Notes under the pieces: model-generated
Seen by the model: the letters and a program-made list of their open reading frames with translations, nothing else
The model's database searches: none
What the model was told of the DNA's origin: nothing
Assembly (NCBI RefSeq): GCF_900176365.1
Contig: NZ_FWXY01000027.1
Coordinates: forward strand, 1-50,717
Reading direction: 5' to 3'
Length of the DNA: 50,717 nt
DNA from: Desulfocicer vacuolatum DSM 3385
GTDB taxonomy: Bacteria > Desulfobacterota > Desulfobacteria > Desulfobacterales > Desulfobacteraceae
Made by a program: the position numbers and the translations under genes
Shown: positions 44,755-50,717 of the stretch, piece after piece
Numbering within the stretch: the stretch's first letter is position 1
Layout: every line of letters starts with the position of its first letter

Positions 44755-45159
44755 ATGGAAATATTAAAAATTGATCATCTGGGAATTGCTGTAAAAAGCA
44801 TTGAAAACGGTAAGACCTTCTGGTCAGAAGTTTTGGGAATGGAATTTGCCGGGACAGAAACCGTGGAGGCCCAAAAGGTGACAACGGCCTTTCTACCCGT
44901 TGGAGAAAGCGAGGTGGAACTGCTTGAATCCACTTCTGATGACGGCCCTGTTGCAAAATACATTGAAAAAAAAGGGGAAGGAATCCAGCATGTTGCATTC
45001 AGGGTGGCAAACATTGAAGAAGCCCTTGATGAGCTCAAGGCCAAAGGCATTCAGCTCATTGACCAGACGCCGCGAAAAGGAGCCGGAGGAGCAAAAATCG
45101 CATTTCTTCATCCCAAGGCAACAGCCGGTGTGTTGGTGGAACTCTGCCAGAGAGATTAA
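44755..45159 (+). CDS. mce: Methylmalonyl-CoA epimerase
   Basis: A 134-aa VOC-fold protein: MEILKIDHLGIAVKSIENG (metal His in KIDHLGIAV), VEAQKVTTAFLPVGESEVELLE, GIQHVAFRVANIEEAL (second His) and VLVELCQRD (Glu at the end). It interconverts the S and R forms of methylmalonyl-CoA so that the carboxyltransferase product can enter the mutase. The start is ATG 44755, just after AGGAGG; the in-frame codons from 44671 lie upstream of that site. The mutase follows after a 319-base gap with inverted repeats. Confidence 0.95.
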   Translation: MEILKIDHLGIAVKSIENGKTFWSEVLGMEFAGTETVEAQKVTTAFLPVGESEVELLESTSDDGPVAKYIEKKGEGIQHVAFRVANIEEALDELKAKGIQLIDQTPRKGAGGAKIAFLHPKATAGVLVELCQRD

Positions 45160-45160
45160 G

Positions 45161-45225
45161 GGCATTTCTCCCAAAGAATATACCGTTCTGTTTATCCCGG
45201 TATATTCCCTTCTGGAAATCGCCTG
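45161..45225. repeat. Inverted-repeat hairpin, copy 1, downstream of mce
   Basis: The left arm GGCATTTCTCCCAAAGAATA (then TACCG) pairs imperfectly with the right arm CGGTATATTCCCTTCTGGAAATCGCC, around a loop of about 12 bases. The same arms recur at 45314 and 45439. Confidence 0.6.
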
Positions 45226-45313
45226 ACCCAGAATAGTTTGTTTTATTTAAAGCCTTTGTCGTATTAGAAATTTTCCATTAATCATGGGGATGAGAAATCA
45301 TCCCCAATGCATA

Positions 45314-45467
45314 AGGCTATTTCTGCCAAAGCATATACCGGCCTGCTTGCCCTTTGTTCGTCTTTCGGTTTGGACTCTTCCGCAAAGAAAACCTCCACGG
45401 AAAAGCCCGCCTTGAATATGAATAAAAATTCAGGAATCCCGGTATATTCTTTTCCGGCAATAGCCTG
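45314..45467. repeat. Inverted-repeat pair, copy 2, reaching the mcm ribosome-binding site
   Basis: The left arm 45314-45341 (AGGCTATTTCTGCC, AAAGCATATACCGG) and right arm 45439-45467 (CCGGTATATTC, TTTTCCGGCAATAGCCTG) flank about 97 bases. The right arm ends at the GAGG (45467-45470) that serves the mutase start codon. No cobalamin-riboswitch box was recognised. The remaining gap bases show no gene. Confidence 0.6.
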
Positions 45468-45478
45468 AGGAATTTTAC

Positions 45479-47602
45479 ATGTCACAAACTCCTGATTTAA
45501 ACGCCTGGAAAGAACTTGCAACAAAAGAACTGAGGGGAAAACCCCTGGAGTCCCTGAACAAAGCCACCCCCGAAGGGATCACCGTTAATCCCCTTTACAC
45601 GGCCAAAGACCTGGAAAATGTTGAATTCATTGACAACCTACCGGGCTTTGAACCCTTTGTGAGGGGTCCCAAGGCCACCATGTATGCGGGTCGTCCCTGG
45701 ACCATCCGTCAATATGCCGGATTTTCCACAGCCAAAGAGTCCAACGCCTTTTATCGTAAAAACCTTGCCGCAGGCCAGAAAGGCCTTTCCGTTGCCTTTG
45801 ACCTTGCCACCCACCGGGGTTATGATTCCGATCATCCCCGGGTATTTGGCGATGTGGGAAAGGCAGGCGTGGCCGTGGATTCCGTTGAGGACATGAAGAT
45901 TCTTTTTGACCAGATTCCCCTGGACAAAATGTCTGTGTCCATGACCATGAACGGAGCTGTTCTGCCCATACTTGCCGGGTACATTGTGGCAGCCGAGGAG
46001 CAGGGGGTGAAGCAAGAGCAACTTTCGGGCACCATCCAGAATGATATTTTAAAGGAGTACCTCACCCGGAACACCTATATCTATCCTCCGGGGCCCTCCA
46101 TGCGTATCATTGCCGACATCATCGGGTATTGTTCCGAAAATATGCCCAAATTCAACACCGTAAGTATCAGCGGGTACCACATGATGGAGGCCGGAGCCGA
46201 TTCCGTGCTCCAGACCGCCTTTACCCTGGCCGACGGCCTGGAGTATGCCAAGGCAGCCATGGCCGCAGGTCTTGACATTGATGCCTTTGCCCCGAGACTC
46301 TCCTTTTTCTTTGGCATTGGCATGAACTTTTTCATGGACATTGCCATGCTCAGGGCGGCCCGGTTTCTCTGGGCTGAACTCATGGGACAGTTCAACCCCC
46401 AAAATCCCAAATCCAGGATGCTTCGAACCCATTGCCAGACCTCGGGCTGGAGCCTGACCCAGCAGGACCCATATAACAACATCATCCGCACCACATTGGA
46501 ATGCATGTCTGCAGTGCTTGGAGGCACCCAGTCTTTGCACACCAACTCCTTTGATGAAGCTGTGGGCCTTCCCACAGAAACCTCTGCCAGGATTGCCAGG
46601 AATACCCAGATCATTGTCCAGGAAGAGTCCAAGGTCACTTCCGTGGTTGATCCGTTGGGAGGTTCTTATTATGTGGAATCCCTGACCCAGAACATTGTGG
46701 ATGAAGTCAGAAAAATTCTAAAAGAGATTGAAGAACTCGGCGGCATGGCAAAGGCCATTGAGACCGGCATGCCCAAACGCCGCATTGAAGAGGTGGCAGC
46801 CCGGCGTCAGGCCAGGATTGACGGAGGCGCAGATGTCATTGTGGGTGTAAACAAATACATCATTGCCGATGAAAAACCCATTGAAGTACTTGAAATCAGT
46901 GATGAGGTAAGAACCGAACAGGTGGCCCGCCTGGAACAGATAAAAAAAGAAAGGGATGCCAATGCCGTTGAAAAGGCATTGGAAAATGTAAAACAGGCAG
47001 CCCAGACAGAGGGCAATCTTCTGGCAGCCGCCATTGAAGCGGTGCGGGCCAGGGCCACAGTGGGAGAAATATCAGACGCCATGGAAACGGTATTTGGACG
47101 ATTTGTTGCCACCACCCAGTGTATTTCCGGGGTATATGCCTCTGAATTCCAGGATTCTGAAGTGATTGCAGGCATTAGAAAACGCACGGACAATTTTAAA
47201 GAAACCACCGGCCGCAGACCCCGTATTCTGGTGACAAAAATGGGACAGGACGGTCATGACAGAGGAGTGAAGGTCATTGCCACAGCCTATGCTGATTTTG
47301 GGTTTGACGTGGACATCAGTCCCATGTTCCAGACCCCTGAAGAGGCGGCCCGTATGGCCGTGGAAAACGATGTCCATGTGGTGGGGGTTTCAAGCCTTGC
47401 CGCCGGACATAAAACCCTGGTACCGGCACTGGTTGAAGCCTTGAAAAAAGAAGGGGCCGAGGACATCAAAGTGGTGGTGGGCGGCATTATCCCCCCCAAA
47501 GACTATGACATGTTAAAGGCTGCCGGAGCCGTTGAAGTTTTTGGTCCCGGCAGTGTTGTCACGGACTGTGCCAATAAAACCCTCAATGCCCTGGGAGCCT
47601 GA
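45479..47602 (+). CDS. Methylmalonyl-CoA mutase, single-chain with B12-binding domain
   Basis: A 707-aa B12-dependent mutase converting R-methylmalonyl-CoA to succinyl-CoA. The catalytic TIM barrel occupies about residues 30-550 ([65 protein letters not shown]), and the C-terminal B12 domain carries DGHDRG with the cobalt-ligand His at 593. Catalytic and B12 domains are on one chain, as in MutB. No partner MutA-like chain and no MeaB/ArgK G-protein chaperone is adjacent. GAGG lies 8 bases before the ATG, next to the palindrome arm described upstream. Confidence 0.96.
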   Translation: MSQTPDLNAWKELATKELRGKPLESLNKATPEGITVNPLYTAKDLENVEFIDNLPGFEPFVRGPKATMYAGRPWTIRQYAGFSTAKESNAFYRKNLAAGQKGLSVAFDLATHRGYDSDHPRVFGDVGKAGVAVDSVEDMKILFDQIPLDKMSVSMTMNGAVLPILAGYIVAAEEQGVKQEQLSGTIQNDILKEYLTRNTYIYPPGPSMRIIADIIGYCSENMPKFNTVSISGYHMMEAGADSVLQTAFTLADGLEYAKAAMAAGLDIDAFAPRLSFFFGIGMNFFMDIAMLRAARFLWAELMGQFNPQNPKSRMLRTHCQTSGWSLTQQDPYNNIIRTTLECMSAVLGGTQSLHTNSFDEAVGLPTETSARIARNTQIIVQEESKVTSVVDPLGGSYYVESLTQNIVDEVRKILKEIEELGGMAKAIETGMPKRRIEEVAARRQARIDGGADVIVGVNKYIIADEKPIEVLEISDEVRTEQVARLEQIKKERDANAVEKALENVKQAAQTEGNLLAAAIEAVRARATVGEISDAMETVFGRFVATTQCISGVYASEFQDSEVIAGIRKRTDNFKETTGRRPRILVTKMGQDGHDRGVKVIATAYADFGFDVDISPMFQTPEEAARMAVENDVHVVGVSSLAAGHKTLVPALVEALKKEGAEDIKVVVGGIIPPKDYDMLKAAGAVEVFGPGSVVTDCANKTLNALGA

Positions 47603-47790
47603 TGAACTGTTCCGGCTTTTACCGGATCAAAATTCCAGATACAGGTTGAAAACAAACAGATGTCTTTAACAGCAGCAAAGGCAAAACCGCTAAAACTGCT
47701 TTTTTATATTTAATAATGCCCACAGGTGAGCCAAGGCCTGCCTGCAGGGCATGATAAAACCATCTAACAATAGTTTTAAGGATCATCATC
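47603..47790. other. Gap between mutase and sucC with weak hairpins
   Basis: AGCAG...CTGCTTTTTTA (about 47668-47706) could be a weak terminator with a 5-bp stem and long loop. ATGCCC...GGGCAT (about 47716-47751) resembles a decayed A-type repeat. No gene is seen. Confidence 0.35.
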
Positions 47791-48948
47791 ATGAAGATAC
47801 ATGAATACCAGGCAAAGGAGCTTTTTAGAAAGTATGATGTGCCTGTTCCCCAGGGTCAGGTTGCTTTTTCCCGGGAAGAGGCCCTGAATGTTGCAGATCT
47901 TCTGGGCGGATACCCCGTGGTTGTCAAGGCCCAGATACATGCCGGCGGACGTGGTAAAGGCGGTGGAGTAAAACTTGCCCCATCCCGGCAAGAGGCAGGA
48001 AATATTGCCGATGAAATCCTTGGCATGACACTTGTAACCCACCAGACAGGTCCCGAGGGCAGACTGGTGCAAAAACTTCTGGTGGAAGCAGGTCAGGACA
48101 TTGCCAAAGAGCTCTATCTGAGTATGCTGGTGGACCGGGAAACAGCCAAGGTGGTTATCATGGCAAGCCGGGAAGGCGGCATGGACATTGAAGAAGTGGC
48201 TGCCAACACCCCGGAAAAAATCATTAAAATCTATGTGGACCCCCTCATGGGTATCCAGAATTATCAGCTGGGAGAGCTGGGATTCGGTCTTGCCATTCCC
48301 AAACCTGCCAGAAAGCAGTTCGCCGGTCTGGTCAGGCAGCTGTACACCCTTTTTGTTGCCAATGACTGTTCCCTTGTGGAGATCAATCCTTTGATTCTCA
48401 CGGCAGATGATCAGGTTCTGGCCCTGGACGCCAAGGTGGACATTGATTCCAATGCCATGTTCCGCCACAAGGATCTTCTGGAGTACAGGGATCTTGATGA
48501 GGAAGATCCCCAGGAAGTGGAAGCCTCAAAATTCAACCTCAACTATGTGAACCTGGACGGTAATGTGGGCAATATCGTCAATGGGGCCGGCCTTGCCATG
48601 GCCACCATGGACATCATTAAGCTTGCCGGAGCCGAACCTGCCAATTTCATGGATGTCGGGGGCGGCGCTTCTGCCGATCAAGTGGAGAACGCCCTTCGTA
48701 TCATCCTCATGGACGAAAAAGTAAAAGCCGTATTGATCAATATATTTGGCGGTATTTTGCGCTGTGATATCTTTGCCGAAGGCGTTGTCCAGGCTGCCAA
48801 AAAAACAGGTATTAATATTCCCGTTGTGGTTCGCATGGAAGGTACCAATGTGGATGAAGGCAAAAAAATCCTTGCCGATTCCGGTCTTGATCTCACAAGC
48901 GCTGTGGATCTTAAGGATGCAGCAGCAAAAATAGCAGCGGCAATATAA
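47791..48948 (+). CDS. sucC: Succinyl-CoA synthetase (ADP-forming) beta subunit
   Basis: A 385-aa ATP-grasp protein of standard length: [20 protein letters not shown], the nucleotide-binding [27 protein letters not shown], and the C-terminal [12 protein letters not shown] and [13 protein letters not shown]. With SucD it makes ATP from succinyl-CoA delivered by the mutase, or runs in reverse in the TCA cycle. AAGGATCATCATC precedes the ATG. It is separated from sucD by an unusually long 375-base gap containing repeats; in most genomes these two genes abut or overlap. Confidence 0.97.
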   Translation: MKIHEYQAKELFRKYDVPVPQGQVAFSREEALNVADLLGGYPVVVKAQIHAGGRGKGGGVKLAPSRQEAGNIADEILGMTLVTHQTGPEGRLVQKLLVEAGQDIAKELYLSMLVDRETAKVVIMASREGGMDIEEVAANTPEKIIKIYVDPLMGIQNYQLGELGFGLAIPKPARKQFAGLVRQLYTLFVANDCSLVEINPLILTADDQVLALDAKVDIDSNAMFRHKDLLEYRDLDEEDPQEVEASKFNLNYVNLDGNVGNIVNGAGLAMATMDIIKLAGAEPANFMDVGGGASADQVENALRIILMDEKVKAVLINIFGGILRCDIFAEGVVQAAKKTGINIPVVVRMEGTNVDEGKKILADSGLDLTSAVDLKDAAAKIAAAI

Positions 48949-49034
48949 CTGCCATGGGCAGATCATATTGGGATTTGACCTGCCCACAACAAAACTTGAA
49001 ATACGCCTCTGATCTGCGGAGTATTTCATATAAA
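48949..49034. repeat. A-B palindromic repeat between sucC and sucD, copy 1
   Basis: Module A (TGGGCAG with CTGCCCA arms, TGCCCACAACAAAACTTG at its end) is followed by B (AAATACGCC...GCGGAGTATTT, CATATAAA). It begins at the sucC stop codon. Confidence 0.78.
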
Positions 49035-49182
49035 AAACGCAAAACAAATAACGAAGGTTTGTTTATTAAGGCACATGCTCATGGTGGTGATTGCAAAAAT
49101 ATTGTTTCCATGGTTTTTCATGGAAATCTCAACCCTTTTTTAATGCAAGAACATCATGCCAATTAACTGTCTCTTTTGAATG
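49035..49182. other. Spacer between the two A-B repeats
   Basis: No gene or strong structure apart from a small CCATGG...CCATGA-like hairpin near 49108-49128. The sequence is not shared with the rest of the window. Confidence 0.35.
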
Positions 49183-49272
49183 ACCGCCATGGGCGGACCG
49201 TATTTTGATCCGGTGCTGCCCACAACAAAGGTAGAAATACGCCTCTGATTTGCGGAGTATTTCATATAAAAC
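49183..49272. repeat. A-B palindromic repeat between sucC and sucD, copy 2
   Basis: Same layout as the copy at 48949: GCCATGGGCGGACCG, CTGCCCACAACAAAG, then AAATACGCCTCTGATTTGCG and GAGTATTTCATATAAA. The A stem keeps pairing although its bases differ from copy 1. Confidence 0.78.
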
Positions 49273-49323
49273 GGACAGACAAAACAACGGTGTCATTGAT
49301 AAAAGAACCATTGGGAGAATGCT

Positions 49324-50193
49324 GTGAGTATATTTGTAAATAAAGATACAAAACTTCTTGTGCAGGGAATCACCGGCAAAGAAGGTAAATTCCACGCAAG
49401 GCAATGTGTTGAATATGGTACCAATGTGGTTGCCGGGGTTACACCGGGTAAAGGTGGCCAGGACATGGACGGCATCCCGGTTTTTGATACGGTGAGAGGC
49501 GCTGTGGAGGCCACCGGGGCCAATGCCAGTCTTATATTTGTACCACCGCCGTTTGGAGCCGATGCCATAATGGAAGCAGCCGATGCCGGTGTGGATCTCA
49601 TTGTGGCCATCACCGAAGGTATTCCTGTGATGGACATGGTACGGGTGAAAAATTTCATGGCCACCAAAAAATGCCGTCTCATCGGCCCCAACTGCCCCGG
49701 AATTATCACACCGGGTGAATGCAAAATAGGTATTATGCCGGGTAAAATCCACATGGCAGGCGGCCCTGTGGGGGTTGTGTCCCGGTCCGGTACCCTCACC
49801 TACGAGGTGGTGGATCAGCTCACCAAACTTGGCATGGGACAGACCACCTGCATCGGTATTGGCGGTGATCCTGTGAATGGTACCAACTTCATTGATGTAC
49901 TGGAAGCCTTTGAAAACGACCCTGACACAAAGTCCATTGTCATGGTGGGCGAGATCGGCGGTAATGCCGAAGAAGAAGCCGCAGAATACATTAAAAATCA
50001 TGTGACCAAGCCGGTGGTGGGATTCATAGCCGGATTAACAGCCCCTCCAGGCAGGCGCATGGGCCATGCCGGTGCCATCATCAGCGGCAGCAGCGGCACA
50101 GGCCAGGCCAAGGTGGAGGCCTTTAAAAAGAACGGCATCCATGTGTGTGAGAATCTTGGAGAAATCGGAGATGTATGCAAAAAGGCATTTTAA
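49324..50193 (+). CDS. sucD: Succinyl-CoA synthetase alpha subunit
   Basis: A 289-aa CoA-binding subunit: [61 protein letters not shown], and the phospho-His region [18 protein letters not shown] with the active His of GHAGA. It completes the ligase with SucC and fixes the energy of succinyl-CoA as ATP. It begins with GTG at 49324, 6 bases after GGGAGA. The A-type repeat at 50217 follows the stop. Confidence 0.97.
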   Translation: MSIFVNKDTKLLVQGITGKEGKFHARQCVEYGTNVVAGVTPGKGGQDMDGIPVFDTVRGAVEATGANASLIFVPPPFGADAIMEAADAGVDLIVAITEGIPVMDMVRVKNFMATKKCRLIGPNCPGIITPGECKIGIMPGKIHMAGGPVGVVSRSGTLTYEVVDQLTKLGMGQTTCIGIGGDPVNGTNFIDVLEAFENDPDTKSIVMVGEIGGNAEEEAAEYIKNHVTKPVVGFIAGLTAPPGRRMGHAGAIISGSSGTGQAKVEAFKKNGIHVCENLGEIGDVCKKAF

Positions 50194-50216
50194 GAGTAGA
50201 TAAACCGAACACTCTT

Positions 50217-50272
50217 TCATGCTTCGTTGTGGGCAGAGCCGGATCAAAATAAGGTCTGCCCATGGCAGTTAC
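50217..50272 (-). repeat. A-type palindromic repeat downstream of sucD, reverse orientation
   Basis: Reads TTGTGGGCAGAGCCGG, then GGTCTGCCCATGGCAG: the A hairpin in the opposite direction to the copies at 48949 and 49183. GGGCAGA pairs with TCTGCCC. No B module follows it. Confidence 0.72.
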
Positions 50273-50376
50273 GTGAATGCTGATTCATAATTCTTGGGAT
50301 TGAAATGGGCCGGAAGGGTTCATTTCAATCCTTTGCTCAATCATTTTTTTTTGTAATTGGTCATCAAGGAGGCAAA

Positions 50377-50717
50377 ATGGAACGCTTGATAAAGAATGAT
50401 AATGTTAAAAAAAGCCGGATACCGGCCCGGCTGGATCTTGCCCAAAGCGGCACCGGTCTGGTGCTGGGGCTTTTCATGTGGGTACACATGATGCTTGTGG
50501 GCAGCATCCTGCTGGGAAAGGGCTCGTTTAATTTTGTGGCAAAATTCATGGAACTCTCTTTTCTTTCCGGCACAGGAGAGGGATTTCCTTCAGCGGTATT
50601 TCTTGCCGTACTGGTTATATTCACCCTTTTTATTATCCATGCCCTTTTGGGCGTAAGAAAATTTCCCATTTCCTGGAAGCAGCACGCCATTATCCGTCAG
50701 CAGATGGGCATGATGAA
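50377..50717 (+). CDS. Fumarate reductase/succinate dehydrogenase cytochrome b subunit, 3' end outside window
   Basis: ATG 50377 is preceded by AAGGAGG, and the frame stays open to the window end (113 codons visible). The protein starts MERLIKNDNVKKSRIPARLD and has the first TM with its heme-ligand type His (GLVLGLFMWVHMMLVGSILL), a loop, and a second TM (SAVFLAVLVIFTLFIIHALLG) with another His. This matches the Wolinella-type FrdC/SdhC diheme cytochrome b. It anchors a flavoprotein and FeS subunit expected just downstream and links succinate from sucCD to menaquinone. Family assignment is from the TM and His pattern; whether it runs as reductase or dehydrogenase cannot be read. Confidence 0.85.
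   Translation, partial: MERLIKNDNVKKSRIPARLDLAQSGTGLVLGLFMWVHMMLVGSILLGKGSFNFVAKFMELSFLSGTGEGFPSAVFLAVLVIFTLFIIHALLGVRKFPISWKQHAIIRQQMGMM

Noticed and set aside
45160-45478. Cobalamin riboswitch before the mutase
   Set aside because: No B12-box consensus (GCCACTG, or the GGAGACC-type core) was found; the region is explained better by the paired inverted repeats.

Overview
The window reads as a chromosomal segment of an anaerobic, probably completely oxidising sulfate reducer of the Desulfobacterota (Desulfobacteraceae-like). This is inferred from gene content: pyruvate:ferredoxin oxidoreductase, a MetV/MetF pair of the reductive acetyl-CoA type, a D-lactate dehydrogenase whose iron-sulfur partner carries an MvhD/FlpD domain, a full methylmalonyl-CoA (propionate/succinate) route, and many stand-alone signalling proteins. 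No rRNA, tRNA, CRISPR array, plasmid or phage gene was seen.

Region 1 (1-6.6 kb): the 3' part of an IS4-type transposase, an orphan NMT1-type periplasmic binding protein, and a minus-strand group of deaD, H-NOX, hybrid histidine kinase and a Cys-rich PAS protein. It ends in non-coding DNA holding palindromic repeats and a 132-bp element of MITE type.

Region 2 (6.6-19.0 kb): a signalling locus I cannot match to a described system. The plus strand carries an RsbW-like kinase, a small ORF split by a 183-bp MITE-like element, a membrane SpoIIE-type phosphatase, a two-TM sensor, a sensor-MFS fusion, an AstA-like acyltransferase, a hexapeptide acyltransferase and a binding protein. The facing minus-strand operon is PilZ, an unannotated 44-aa ORF, a zinc-ribbon ParA-type ATPase, a double-sensor membrane protein and a STAS antagonist. 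One periplasmic sensor module recurs four times across three of these proteins, tying the two operons together.

Region 3 (19.3-33.0 kb): cNMP-binding protein, OadG-like and OadB-like subunits of a Na+-pumping decarboxylase, malic enzyme, PFOR, MetV, MetF, D-lactate dehydrogenase, its FeS/FlpD partner and LarA (lactate racemase). Together they take lactate to pyruvate and acetyl-CoA, link C4 to C3 acids, and serve the C1 branch.

Region 4 (33.4-50.7 kb): a membrane hybrid kinase ending in a LytTR DNA-binding domain, then a two-subunit CoA-transferase, carboxyltransferase MmdA, a 73-aa accessory subunit, a 5S-type carboxyltransferase/biotin protein, a SatP-type acetate transporter, methylmalonyl-CoA epimerase, methylmalonyl-CoA mutase, SucC, SucD and the start of a fumarate reductase/succinate dehydrogenase cytochrome b. 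In order, these activate propionate, carboxylate it at the expense of oxaloacetate, and convert it to succinyl-CoA, succinate and fumarate (or the reverse).

Two non-coding signals stand out. A modular family of palindromic intergenic repeats (called A, B and C below) sits between metabolic genes, and its stems vary in a compensated way. A conserved regulatory-like module of about 180 bp occurs before the cNMP/oadGB operon and again before the CoA-transferase, next to the LytTR kinase gene.
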